A stretch of 64,000 nt of DNA from Chelatococcus sambhunathii (lineage in GTDB: Bacteria; Pseudomonadota; Alphaproteobacteria; Rhizobiales; Methylopilaceae), in NCBI GenBank assembly GCA_031316315.1, contig JADBEO010000015.1, positions 1 through 64,000 of the forward strand, read 5' to 3'. The notes beneath the pieces were generated by a model. That model did no database searches and was not told the origin of the DNA. It was given only the letters and a program-made list of their open reading frames with translations. A program made the translations under genes and the position numbers. Below are positions 26,951 through 35,342 of the stretch, piece by piece. Each line of letters starts with the position of its first letter. The first letter of the stretch is position 1.

Positions 26951-28510
26951 TCATGCGAACAGGCCGTGCAGGTACCAGCGCGGCCGCGCCGTTTCGCGCT
27001 CGTAAAGGCCGGCGCGGTAGAGCCAGAAGCGGCGGCCCTCGTCGTCCTCGACGCGGTAATAGTCGCGGGTCGGCTGGTTCGGGGCGCGCCACCATTCGCC
27101 TGCGATCCGCTCGGGACCCTCGGCGTGGACGACCCGATGCAGCGCTCGCCGCCAGCGGAAGCGGAGCGGCGGGCCGTCCGGCGCCTCGGCGAGAGTCTCG
27201 ATCGGCTGCGGCGGCTCGAACAGCTGGAGCGGGCGGAGCGGCGGCTCGCCGGCCTCCTGCTCCGGCCTGGCGGCTTCGCGGCGCGAGACGGCCGGCGCCG
27301 GGGCCAGCCGCGAGGCGCGGGCGGGATCATGCGTGTCGGCGGCCGAAAAGCGCAGCACCCGCTCGGCTCCGAACCGCGCCGCCAGCCGGTCGACGAGGTC
27401 CGACAGCTCGTCCTCCTCGACCGCCTTGCCGTCGAGGCCGGGCTGCGTCTGGCCGAGCGGCTCGACCGTCGGAACGGCGAGCCGCACGATGTCGAAGCCG
27501 AAGCCCGGATCGAGCGGATCGGCGAGCGCGTCGAGCCTTTCGCGGAACAGCCGCAGCACCGCCCGGACGTCGCGCGAGGGCCGGCCAGTCTCGACCGCGA
27601 TCCGTCGCACGGCGCCGTCGGTGCGGAAGAAGCCCGCCTCGAAGCGCCGGCCGCCCCGGCCGGTCTCCTCCAGCAGCGCGGCGGCGCGGGAGGCGAGTTC
27701 CCCGAGCGCGCTCTCGATCGCCTCCTGATGGGCGATCGGCTCGGCGAAGCGTTTTTCGACCCTTACAGCGGGCGGCGGGCGGAGCGGGGTGATGCGAATG
27801 TCGTCGCGGCCAAGAACGCGTCTCAAGCGGCTCGACAGCTCTTCGCCAAAGCGGGCCGCGAGGGGGGCGGAGGCTATGTCCGCGAGGTCGCCGATCCGCT
27901 TCAGACCGGCGAGCGACAGCGCGGCGCGCTCGACTTCCTCGAGGCGGAGCGCCGCGATGGGCAAAGGACGAACCGCCGCCGCCTCGCCGCCGGTCGGGAC
28001 GATGGCGACGCGGCCGAAACGGGCGAGCGCCTTTGCGGCGTCGGGCGTGCCGGCGAGGCACGCGCGGATCGAAAAGCCGCCCGTGCGGAACCGCTTCAAC
28101 ACGTCGTCGCGCAAGCCCGCCTCGCCCCCGAAGAGATGCGCGCAGCCGGTGACGTCGAGAACGAGACCGTGCGGCGGATCGAGCGCGACGAGCGGAGTCC
28201 AGCGGTCCGCGGCCTCGGCGAAGCGCGCGAGCAGCGCCGCGTCTTCGTCGGGCTCGTGGTCCCTCGCGATAAGGCCTGGCACGCGGGCGCGCGCGTCGGC
28301 GAGCGCAAGACCCGGCGCGAGCCCGAGCGCGAGCGCCGCCCGGTTCGAGGCGTGGATCCGGAGCGCGCCCTTGACCTGCGCCGTCAGAACCAGCGGTTCG
28401 TCAGCCGGCGCGCCGCCGGAGCCCGCCGCCCGCCGGGCGAGCCGGTCGGTCGGCAGGAACGGCAGCCACAGAGCGAGATAGCGGCGCGGCGGCGAAGGAC
28501 AGGCTGTCAC
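26951..28510 (-). CDS. imuB: ImuB, Y-family DNA polymerase homologue
   Basis: 519 residues. N-terminal Y-polymerase palm/fingers similarity: RRYLALWLPFLPTDRLAR, ALALGLAPGLALADARARVPG, and DPPHGLVLDVTGCAHLFGG. The catalytic acid residues of true Y-polymerases are not conserved in ImuB, which serves as hub linking ImuA, DnaE2 and the beta clamp in mutagenic SOS repair. GTG 28510 start, overlapping the imuA coding sequence by about 110 bp in another frame. The usual third gene, dnaE2, does not follow. Confidence 0.92.
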   Translation of the reverse strand: MTACPSPPRRYLALWLPFLPTDRLARRAAGSGGAPADEPLVLTAQVKGALRIHASNRAALALGLAPGLALADARARVPGLIARDHEPDEDAALLARFAEAADRWTPLVALDPPHGLVLDVTGCAHLFGGEAGLRDDVLKRFRTGGFSIRACLAGTPDAAKALARFGRVAIVPTGGEAAAVRPLPIAALRLEEVERAALSLAGLKRIGDLADIASAPLAARFGEELSSRLRRVLGRDDIRITPLRPPPAVRVEKRFAEPIAHQEAIESALGELASRAAALLEETGRGGRRFEAGFFRTDGAVRRIAVETGRPSRDVRAVLRLFRERLDALADPLDPGFGFDIVRLAVPTVEPLGQTQPGLDGKAVEEDELSDLVDRLAARFGAERVLRFSAADTHDPARASRLAPAPAVSRREAARPEQEAGEPPLRPLQLFEPPQPIETLAEAPDGPPLRFRWRRALHRVVHAEGPERIAGEWWRAPNQPTRDYYRVEDDEGRRFWLYRAGLYERETARPRWYLHGLFA

Positions 28511-29180
28511 GGTCCCACTCCAGACGAAACGCGCGGGGCGGCAGCCCCGACCGATGACGCAGCAGTTCGATGTCGAAGGCCGGCCGCCCCGGCGCGTTGT
28601 CCTGGAGCGCGGTCGAGACGGCGGCGGCGACGCTCCAGCGGCTCTGGGCGGCGCTCGGCTCGGGCGCGGCGGCGCGGCGGATCATGACCAGCGTCACGCC
28701 CGATTTCTCCGACGCGAGCCCCAGCCGGCGGCTCGCCTTCAGGTCGAGCGTCTTCGGCGCGCCCCAGACCTCCAGGAGCGCCGCGCCGATCGCCGGGCAG
28801 CGCGCCGCCTCGCCGGCGGCCCTCAGGACGCCGGCGGCGTCGCCCGGGCGCACCACGAGGATCTTGGCCGGGTCTCCGCCGAAGGCGGCGATCCCCGCGC
28901 CGTGCAGCGCGCCGGTCTCGAGGTCCAGAAAGTCCTGCCGCGCCCAGACGAGCGGCCGATCGCGCGCCGCTCGCAGAGCAAGGCAAAGACCGAAGCCGGA
29001 AGCGGCGGCCGAGTCCGTTTCCTTGCGCGCATAGACCTCGTGCAGTGCGCCGCGCCGGATGCCGCCGCCGAGCGCGCCGTCGATCTCGGGCGCGCCGAAG
29101 CCGAACAGGTCTCCCCTCTCGCAGGCGGAGGACCGCTCGAGCGCCGAGATCGCGCGCCTGAGGGCGGAAAGGTCTGGCAT
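28401..29180 (-). CDS. imuA: ImuA, RecA-like SOS mutagenesis protein
   Basis: 259 residues. Starts MPDLSALRRAISALERS, then the RecA/SulA-like fold with FGAPEIDGALGGGIRRGALHEVYA in place of a canonical Walker A, VWARQDFLDLETG and LLEVWGAPKTLDLKASRRL. It acts with ImuB and DnaE2 in damage-induced mutagenesis. The C-terminal end overlaps imuB. A LexA box lies 18 bp before the start codon. Confidence 0.9.
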   Translation of the reverse strand: MPDLSALRRAISALERSSACERGDLFGFGAPEIDGALGGGIRRGALHEVYARKETDSAAASGFGLCLALRAARDRPLVWARQDFLDLETGALHGAGIAAFGGDPAKILVVRPGDAAGVLRAAGEAARCPAIGAALLEVWGAPKTLDLKASRRLGLASEKSGVTLVMIRRAAAPEPSAAQSRWSVAAAVSTALQDNAPGRPAFDIELLRHRSGLPPRAFRLEWDRDSLSFAAAPLSRSVAAVPADRPARPAGGGLRRRAG

Positions 29181-29198
29181 CGCGGACCGGCCATGAAT

Positions 29199-29213
29199 GT
29201 TCCTATTTTGTTC
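29199..29213 (-). promoter_or_regulatory. LexA (SOS) box of imuA-imuB
   Basis: The plus strand reads GTTC, 7 bases, GTTC (GTTCCTATTTTGTTC), an exact match to the alphaproteobacterial LexA consensus GTTCN7GTTC. It ends 18 bp from the imuA start codon, so LexA would occlude the promoter until the SOS response. Confidence 0.88.
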
Positions 29214-29268
29214 TTATAACGACTCCGGGGCGAGGGAGAGTCAAGCGACCCGCTTTGGGGCTAGCGTC

Positions 29269-29529
29269 TCAGTTTGAATTTTGGCGGCTGTCCGTCGTCG
29301 CCGGGGCCTTTGTGGCCATCACGTGAAGGACATAGAGGATCAGCCCGTTCGCGTCGGTCACGTCCATCTGCCAGTTCTGGTCGGACCAGATTTGATCGGC
29401 GTGTTCGGCAAGGAGCGCGCCAATGCGCCGCGCAGCCTCAACGCGTGCCGCGGTATGGTCCGCCAGTTCGACGCCATTGGTGTTCAACACGTGCGTGTCG
29501 GTACGGACTTCGAAATGAAAGATCGGCAC
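29269..29529 (-). CDS. DUF6894 family small protein
   Basis: 86 residues, GTG start at 29529 with CGGAG at good distance. The pattern MPIFHFEVRTD, GVELADHTAARVEAARRIGAL, WQMDVTDANGLILYVLHV matches the small DUF6894 proteins abundant in Methylobacterium, Bradyrhizobium and relatives. Function unknown. It probably stands alone beside the transposase remnant. Confidence 0.72.
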   Translation of the reverse strand: MPIFHFEVRTDTHVLNTNGVELADHTAARVEAARRIGALLAEHADQIWSDQNWQMDVTDANGLILYVLHVMATKAPATTDSRQNSN

Positions 29530-29925
29530 AGGCCGGGCTCCGGTGACGATAGGAAGCTAGGGTTGTGCGCTGGTAAGTGCAGACTGTCCAACGAAAAAGC
29601 CAGGCGCGGGGCTGGGCCGGGGATTAGCTTTCGGCTTCCTCCAGCTCGTGCGTTTCGGGAGCATTGCGTTCGTCAGGCGGTGAGCCGCCGTATCCCCATC
29701 CACATCTTGAGGTTCGCGCGCTCGACGTAGGACGTCGAGACGTGCTTGGCGTCGGTGGGGCCGACCCATGACGAACGGCCAGTCGGAAGGAGGCGCCGCG
29801 TCTTCCGACCGCGCCGCCATGCGCGCCTTCAGGCGCCACCTCGCAGCCTCGCGCGTCAGAGAATCAAACGCCCGAGCGATCAGCCGCCGCGGCTGCGACA
29901 AGGAGCAGACGGCTGACGCGCTGCA
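29530..29925. other. Gene-poor gap containing decayed mobile-element DNA
   Basis: Apart from the transposase remnant at 29674-29775, I see no convincing gene, promoter or RNA here. The frames that stay open are short, Arg/Pro-rich and lack recognisable motifs. Confidence 0.5.
29674..29775 (-). pseudogene. Remnant of an IS1-type transposase C-terminus
   Basis: The minus strand encodes VGPTDAKHVSTSYVERANLK followed by MWMGIRRLT, matching the STSYVERxNLTMRMxMRRFTRLTNAF block near the C-terminus of IS1-family transposases. The frame then ends at a TGA; a single missing base would continue it as RLTNA in the adjacent frame. No N-terminal part, catalytic DDE region or inverted repeats were found, so this is an old fragment. 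Confidence 0.65.
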
Positions 29926-30693
29926 TCAAGGCCAGTTCTCCTTGGCGACGAGCGACCAGCGACGCCTGATCCCGGCGCCGTCCGGCGCGCGTTCCGCCGT
30001 CTCGGCGGTCGATACGTCGTCGTAGACTTGAAGCTCGAAGCGGTCGCCCTCGCGGAAGGGCATGGTGGAGTGGACGATGCGCCAGTCCGACCCGTCGATG
30101 ACGCCGAGCGAGATCTCGCAGTCGACGAGGTTCTGGGCCACCACGAGATCCGGCGCTTCCGCGACATGGGCCGCCAGCGATGGTCCGGGCGCGACCGGGT
30201 TCAGCCGATCCCTGGCGAACATGAAATCGCCGCCGACGCGTATGACGAAGCCTGCCCGCCCGTCGTCGACGGCGAGAAGGCGCAGCGCGAAGCAGGGCGA
30301 GAGGGCGCGGGCCGCGTCGCGTCGCCAATGTTCGAGGTAGGGCGCGTCCCGGCCGACCTCGACGAGGATGTCGTCCTGCATGCTGAGCCGCCCGGCGTCC
30401 GCCTGCTCCGAGGGCGGTTGATAGTCGATCACGCGGCGCCATTCGACCGCGTCGCCGATCGCGACGAGGCGGCCGGCGAACCCTTCCTGCGTCGCGAGCC
30501 AGTCGATCTGCGCGCGATCGAGGTCCCGCAGGCGACGCGTAGTCGAAAAATCCGGGCGGTCGGGCGGCGAGCGCAGATCCGCGAACAGGCTGGGCCCCTG
30601 CAGCCAGTCGACGAGCGTCGTCACGTCGTCAGGCTCGCCGGGTCGCGCCAGAAGGCTGCGTTTCCAGAGGCCGCGAAGCTCGTCGATCCGCAT
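29926..30693 (-). CDS. Conserved hypothetical protein, last gene of the ureohydrolase operon
   Basis: 255 residues, soluble, no signal peptide or membrane helix. Notable segments are LWKRSLLARPGEPDDVTTLV, WLQGPSLFADLRSP, WRRVIDYQPPSEQADAGRLS, APYLEHWRRDAA and FVIRVGGDFMFARDR. The many Trp and Arg in short beta-like segments suggest a small-molecule-binding barrel, but I do not recognise a family with confidence. ATG 30693 lies 5 bp after the agmatinase stop, so it is the distal member of the ten-gene operon and presumably serves the same pathway. Confidence 0.6.
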   Translation of the reverse strand: MRIDELRGLWKRSLLARPGEPDDVTTLVDWLQGPSLFADLRSPPDRPDFSTTRRLRDLDRAQIDWLATQEGFAGRLVAIGDAVEWRRVIDYQPPSEQADAGRLSMQDDILVEVGRDAPYLEHWRRDAARALSPCFALRLLAVDDGRAGFVIRVGGDFMFARDRLNPVAPGPSLAAHVAEAPDLVVAQNLVDCEISLGVIDGSDWRIVHSTMPFREGDRFELQVYDDVSTAETAERAPDGAGIRRRWSLVAKENWP

Positions 30694-30698
30694 GGCGC

Positions 30699-31649
30699 TC
30701 AGCGGTGGTGCAGGATGCGGCCGATGAAGTTCAGCAGCACCTGCGCCGCGAGGATCGCCGTCACCCCGCCCGGATCGTATTCGCGCGCGACCTCGACCAG
30801 GTCGATTCCGACGACCTTGCCGCGCTTCGCGATCCCGTCGAGCAGCTCCAGCACCTCGTAATAGGTAAAGCCGCCATGGCTCGGCGTGCCGGTGCCGGGC
30901 GCGATCGAGGGGTCGAAGCCGTCGATGTCGATCGTGACGTAGTAGCGCGCGCCCTCGGGGATGCGCGCGAGGACCGCCTCCGTCCGGAGCTTGCGGATCT
31001 GCCGCACCGAGAGGATGTCGGACCCCATCGACCGCGCCGCCTCGTAACCTTCGCGGGCGGTGGAGGACACGTTGCGGATGCCGAGTTGGGTGAGGCCGGT
31101 GACGTAAGGGCGCTCGGCCGCCCGGCGCATGGGGTTGCCGTGGCCGTAACGGACGCCGTGACGTTCGTCGACGAAATCGAGATGGGCGTCGAACTGGATC
31201 AGATGGACCGGTTCCTGTTCCGAGAAGGCGGCGATGCAGGGGATGTTGACCGAATGGTCGCCGCCGAGCGTGACAGGGATGGCGTTCGCCGCCAGCACCT
31301 TGCGGACGGCCGCCTCGATGTTGGCGTGGCTCGTCAGCGTGTCGGTGTGGACCATGTCGGCGTCGCCGAGATCGACGATCCGGGTCGATTCAGAGGCGAG
31401 ATAGACGACGTCGTCCTCGTGGTCGTAGGCGCCGGAGTGGCCGAAGGCGAACAGGGTCGAGGCCTCGCGGATCGCACGCGGTCCCGAGCGGGCCCCCGAC
31501 CGCCACTGCGTGCCGAGATCGAACGGCGCGCCGAGGACGCAGACGTCCGCGTCGATCGCGTCCCAGTCGAGCTGCAGCGGGTATTTGCCGAAGGTCGCCA
31601 CCCCGACGAAGGGGAGATCGAGCCGGCCGCCCTCATATCCGTGCGCCAA
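30699..31649 (-). CDS. Agmatinase-family ureohydrolase (first paralogue)
   Basis: 316 residues. All binuclear metal-site motifs of the arginase/agmatinase fold are present: GGDHS, DAHLD, and TIDIDGFDPSIAPGTGTP. Should hydrolyse a guanidino group to an amine plus urea. The specificity loop differs from its neighbour, so the two probably act on different substrates or form a heteromer. TTG start at 31649, preceded by GAGGAG 7 bases upstream; no better in-frame ATG. Separated from the next upstream gene by 11 bp. Confidence 0.85.
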   Translation of the reverse strand: MAHGYEGGRLDLPFVGVATFGKYPLQLDWDAIDADVCVLGAPFDLGTQWRSGARSGPRAIREASTLFAFGHSGAYDHEDDVVYLASESTRIVDLGDADMVHTDTLTSHANIEAAVRKVLAANAIPVTLGGDHSVNIPCIAAFSEQEPVHLIQFDAHLDFVDERHGVRYGHGNPMRRAAERPYVTGLTQLGIRNVSSTAREGYEAARSMGSDILSVRQIRKLRTEAVLARIPEGARYYVTIDIDGFDPSIAPGTGTPSHGGFTYYEVLELLDGIAKRGKVVGIDLVEVAREYDPGGVTAILAAQVLLNFIGRILHHR

Positions 31650-31660
31650 TGCTCGTCTCC

Positions 31661-32620
31661 TCAGCCGTAAACGCGCGCGGCGACGGAGTCGGCGACCACG
31701 CAGAGCAATTCGAACATCAGCGTCGCGCCGGTCATCGCGGTGAGGCCCGACGGGTCGAAGGGCGGCGCGACTTCGACGAGATCGGCGCCGACGACGTCGA
31801 GGCCGGAGAGGCGGCGGATCATCGCCTGGGCCTCGCGGGTCGTGAGCCCGCCGATCTCCGGTGTGCCGGTGCCGGGGGCCTGCGAGGGGTCGATCGCGTC
31901 GATGTCGAAGGTGACATAGGTCGGCCCGGTCCCAAGGATGGCGCGCGCCTCGTCCATGACGTCGTCGACGCCTCGCGCGCAGAACTCCTCGATGAAGATG
32001 GTGCGGACGCCGGCCGCCTTCGCGAAGTCGAAGTTTTTCGGATCGCCGATCGAGCCGCGCAGGCCGATCTGCACCATGCGCTTCGGATCGATGAGGCTCT
32101 CCTCGATCGCCCGGCGGAAGGGCGTGCCGTGATTGACCTTCTGGCCGAAGAACTCGTCGTAGGTGTCCGAATGCGCGTCGAACTGGATGAGGCCGACGGA
32201 CGCGCCCGTCGAGAGGCCGCGCAGGATGGGAAGCGAGATCAGATGGTCGCCGCCGGCCGTCAGCGGCGTCGCGCCGGCTTCCCGAACGGCGCGGTAATGG
32301 GCCTCGATCAGCCGCATGCTCTCCATCAGGTCGAGCGGATTGATCGGCACGTCCCCGCAGTCGCCGACGCGCGCGACGTCGTAGGGGGAGCGGCCGGTGA
32401 CGTGATGGTGGCGGCGCACGAGGCTCGACTGGTTGCGCAACTCGCGCGGCCCGTGACGCGCGCCCGCCCGGTTGGTGACGCCGCTGTCGAAGGGCGCGCC
32501 GAGCAGCGCCACGTCGACCTCGGCCGGCGTTGCGACCGGCAGGCGCATGAACGTCGCGAGGCCCGCGAAGCGCGGCGTCGCTCCGCTGTCGAGCGGCTCG
32601 AGTTTTACGGGCGTGGTCAT
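31661..32620 (-). CDS. Agmatinase/guanidino-acid hydrolase (second paralogue)
   Basis: 319 residues. Metal ligands in AGGDHLISLPILRG, DAHSD and TFDIDAIDPSQAPGTGTPE. The N-terminal ATFMRLPVATPAEVDVALLG and NRAGARHGPREL resemble guanidinobutyrase/guanidinopropionase and agmatinase enzymes. It would release urea from a guanidino compound. ATG 32620, 3 bp after the oxygenase stop. Only about a third of positions look shared with the neighbouring paralogue by eye, so this is not a recent duplication. Confidence 0.87.
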   Translation of the reverse strand: MTTPVKLEPLDSGATPRFAGLATFMRLPVATPAEVDVALLGAPFDSGVTNRAGARHGPRELRNQSSLVRRHHHVTGRSPYDVARVGDCGDVPINPLDLMESMRLIEAHYRAVREAGATPLTAGGDHLISLPILRGLSTGASVGLIQFDAHSDTYDEFFGQKVNHGTPFRRAIEESLIDPKRMVQIGLRGSIGDPKNFDFAKAAGVRTIFIEEFCARGVDDVMDEARAILGTGPTYVTFDIDAIDPSQAPGTGTPEIGGLTTREAQAMIRRLSGLDVVGADLVEVAPPFDPSGLTAMTGATLMFELLCVVADSVAARVYG

Positions 32621-32623
32621 GCG

Positions 32624-33835
32624 TTACTGCGCCGCCTCCGCGATCCCCTCGGACAGCGCGCGGGCGAGATAGCGCTGCACGTGCCAGATCGGCTGCTCGA
32701 GATGGCTGAGCCGACCCTTCACGACCTTCGACGACTTGAGCCCTGCCTGCATGGCGGCGTTCACCTGCATGTCCTCCATGTGGAAATCACTCAGCATCTT
32801 GGTCTCGGCGGCGAGCACGTCGGCGTAGTCGGGCGCGTCCTTGGCGGCCTTGGTGACGAGCGTCGTCGTGAGCAGCGCGCAGCGGTCCGCCGCTTGCGGC
32901 AGCAGCCGGTACCAGATCACGCGGTCGCGGGCGGTGAGGAACATGAAGCAGGGGAGACCGAGATAGAGGCCCCATTCCGTCTGTCGGTCGAGCGGGAGGC
33001 CCGGAACCGGAGCGAATCCGCCCATGGCGTCGCCGGTCCTGGCCGCCTCCGCGACCTCGGCCCCGACCTTCGGAGTGAACGGCAGGTGGCAGCGGATGAA
33101 GTGGCCCTGCTCCTCGTCGGTCCAGGTCGTCGCCGCCGGCATAGACGGGTTGAGCGTCGTGTGGTGGATGCCGAGGTGGTGGTAGGACTCGATCCAGTTC
33201 TCCACCATGATCTTCCAGTTGAAGGCGCAGTCCCATTTGAGCTCGATCACGACCTCCATCTCGGCCGTGCGCCAGGGCGCGATCATCTCGCGGAATGGCG
33301 CGTAGAGCTCGGCGAGCGGGGCGGCGTCGCCGGAGAGGTTCACGAACACGAACCCTTCCCAGACCTCATGCCGGAACGGCGCGAGCCGCCAATCGCTCTT
33401 CTCGAAGCCCTCGGCCCGGTCCATCTCCGGGCAGCCCTTCAGCGCGCCGTCGGCCTCGAAGGACCAGCGGTGATACGGGCAAACCAATATCTTCTCATTG
33501 CCCTCGTTGGGGCCGCCGAAGACCGGGTGAAGGATGTCAGCCCCGCGATGCGGGCAGACGCGCGAGAGGACGCGGATCTCGTCGTCCCGGCCGCGGATGA
33601 CGACGATCGGCTCGTCCAACAGGTCGAGCCGGATGTAGTCGCCCTTCGCCTTCAGCTGCGAGACATGCGCGAGGCAGATCCAGCCGCCGGCGAGCACCGT
33701 GTCCGCCTCGAGCTGGAAGAAACCGGGATCGACATAGGCCTCCGGCGGCAGGGTCACTGCGCGCTCGAGCGGCAGATCGGCGGCGGCGAAGATCGCGGCG
33801 CGGACGTCGTCCACGCTGCGCGGCTTGCGGGTCAT
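32624..33835 (-). CDS. Rieske non-heme iron oxygenase, alpha subunit type
   Basis: 403 residues. The [2Fe-2S] Rieske ligands are visible as CPHRG and CPYHRW (CxH-X~17-CxxH). The catalytic mononuclear iron site is in NWIESYHHLGIHH (bridging Asp/Glu and two His). This layout is that of ring-hydroxylating and quaternary-amine (GbcA/CntA-like) oxygenases. No reductase component is encoded in the operon, so electrons must come from another locus. ATG 33835 with GGGGAG upstream is preferred over GTG 33844. Confidence 0.88.
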   Translation of the reverse strand: MTRKPRSVDDVRAAIFAAADLPLERAVTLPPEAYVDPGFFQLEADTVLAGGWICLAHVSQLKAKGDYIRLDLLDEPIVVIRGRDDEIRVLSRVCPHRGADILHPVFGGPNEGNEKILVCPYHRWSFEADGALKGCPEMDRAEGFEKSDWRLAPFRHEVWEGFVFVNLSGDAAPLAELYAPFREMIAPWRTAEMEVVIELKWDCAFNWKIMVENWIESYHHLGIHHTTLNPSMPAATTWTDEEQGHFIRCHLPFTPKVGAEVAEAARTGDAMGGFAPVPGLPLDRQTEWGLYLGLPCFMFLTARDRVIWYRLLPQAADRCALLTTTLVTKAAKDAPDYADVLAAETKMLSDFHMEDMQVNAAMQAGLKSSKVVKGRLSHLEQPIWHVQRYLARALSEGIAEAAQ

Positions 33836-33851
33836 GACGGCCACTCCCCGG

Positions 33852-34625
33852 TCAGAGGTCGAATTCCTTGCGGACGGCGGCCGCGATCAGCTCGACGTGG
33901 TCGTCCATCAGCCAGGCGCCCTTTTCGGCGGTGGAGCCCTGGGCCACCGCAAGCACGCCCGAGGCCGGCACGAAACCTTCCGGAACGGGGAAGCGGTCGT
34001 AGGTCGGGAACTTGGCCGGACCGTCCGTCGGCGCCTTGTCGATCTCGACGAGCTCCGGGCGCAGCAGCATCATCAGCGAAGTCTCGAGCAGGCTTGCATG
34101 TTCAAGCTCGGTGCCCGGAAAGCCGTTCGAGAACAGCCGGTCGAGCGTTTCGCGCTTCACGAAGTCCCAGTATTCGAAGCGCATCGCCTGCATGTCGGCG
34201 ATCCCGTCGCGGCGTAACTCCCTCAGACCGAGATCGAGTCCCTCGACGGACGGCCATGCGTTCTCGAAGTGGCCGACCACCACGACGATCCTGCGAACGC
34301 CGTGATGGCCGAGCCCGCGGATCACGTCGCGCACGACGAGCGAGAAGGTGTTGGCGTCGAGGCTGACGGTGCCAGGGAACAGTTCGCCGCCGCCGGAGCG
34401 CGGCATCGACTTGTAGCCGTAGGGCACGGTCGGGGCGACGAGCCCGCCGACCTCGCGCGCGACCCGCTCGCACACGCCCGTCGGCAACACCACGTCGACG
34501 CCGAGTGGCAGATGCGGGCCGTGCTGCTCGGTCGCGCCGAGCGGCAGGAAAACCGGCGCGCCGGCCGCGACCTTCGCCTCGAACTCCGGCCAGCTCAGCT
34601 CGGCCATGAAGACGCTGTCGACCAT
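33852..34625 (-). CDS. Creatininase-family amidohydrolase
   Basis: 257 residues. The Zn/Mn-binding family signature GATEQHGPHLPLGVDVVLP is clear, with VGHFENAWPSVEG (usually GHGGN in the family, here HFEN) and ELEHASLLETSLMML supplying the other ligands. Members hydrolyse creatinine, formamidopyrimidines or peptide ends; which applies here is unknown. ATG 34625, GAGGGATC upstream, 6 bp after the SDR stop. It should open a cyclic or amide intermediate in the operon's pathway. Confidence 0.8.
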   Translation of the reverse strand: MVDSVFMAELSWPEFEAKVAAGAPVFLPLGATEQHGPHLPLGVDVVLPTGVCERVAREVGGLVAPTVPYGYKSMPRSGGGELFPGTVSLDANTFSLVVRDVIRGLGHHGVRRIVVVVGHFENAWPSVEGLDLGLRELRRDGIADMQAMRFEYWDFVKRETLDRLFSNGFPGTELEHASLLETSLMMLLRPELVEIDKAPTDGPAKFPTYDRFPVPEGFVPASGVLAVAQGSTAEKGAWLMDDHVELIAAAVRKEFDL

Positions 34626-34631
34626 GATCCC

Positions 34632-35342
34632 TCAGTGCATGGCGGCGCCGCCGTCGACGCTGACGCATTGTCCCGTCGTGAACGTCGTATGGCGGCTGGT
34701 GAGAAACAGCACCGCTTCGGTCAGCTCGTGCGGCTGGCCGATGCGGCCCATCGGGTTGCCGGTCTCGAGCGCGAGCTCCGAGGCGCTCATCGACGGCGCG
34801 TCGAGCAGCGGCGTGTCGACCGGGCCCGGCGCGACGGCGTTGACGAGCACGCGCGGGGCGAGTTCGCGCGCCCAGGACCGCGTCAGCGACAGGACGGCGC
34901 CCTTCGTCGCGCAGTATCCGGAGGCGTTGGCGCGGCCGAGATAGGCGAGCTCGGAGGCGACGTTGACGATCTTGCCGCCCTCCGGCGGGAAGCGCTTCAG
35001 CGCCTCGCGGGCCGCAAGGATCGTCCCGCGCAGGTTGACCGCGACCATGCGGTCGAACCCGTCGAAATCGAAACTCGAGAGGGGAGAGCCGCGGAACAGG
35101 CCGGCGCAATTGACGATCGCGTCGAGCCCGCCCAGCGCCTTGGTTGCCTCATCCATGGCGGCCGAGATCTGGCCTTCGTCGGAGACGTCGGCCTTCAGCA
35201 TCGGGAACGGCGCATCGGACGCTGCGAGATCGACGCCCGCGACGCGCGCGCCGACCTCCGCGAGCCGAAGCGCCGCCGCGCGGCCGATGCCGCTCGCGGC
35301 GCCGGTGACGACGATCCTCAGTCCTTCGTGCCCGCTCACCAT
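34632..35342 (-). CDS. Short-chain dehydrogenase/reductase (SDR), second
   Basis: 236 residues. NAD(P)-binding TGAASGIGR, NNAG equivalent NCAGLF, catalytic Ser in NVASELAYLG and YxxxK as YCATK. Ends with TTGQCVSVDGGAAMH. An Asp after beta-2 (AGVDLAAS) favours NAD+. ATG 35342 overlaps the upstream SDR stop (ATGGTGA). Confidence 0.86.
   Translation of the reverse strand: MVSGHEGLRIVVTGAASGIGRAAALRLAEVGARVAGVDLAASDAPFPMLKADVSDEGQISAAMDEATKALGGLDAIVNCAGLFRGSPLSSFDFDGFDRMVAVNLRGTILAAREALKRFPPEGGKIVNVASELAYLGRANASGYCATKGAVLSLTRSWARELAPRVLVNAVAPGPVDTPLLDAPSMSASELALETGNPMGRIGQPHELTEAVLFLTSRHTTFTTGQCVSVDGGAAMH

Noticed and set aside
29557..29901. 114-codon minus-strand ORF next to the DUF6894 gene
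   Set aside because: Lies over the transposase remnant in a mostly non-matching frame, Arg/Pro-rich, without a start context.
31649..34366. 905-codon plus-strand frame across the ureohydrolase and Rieske genes
   Set aside because: Spans several recognisable minus-strand genes and has no family motif.
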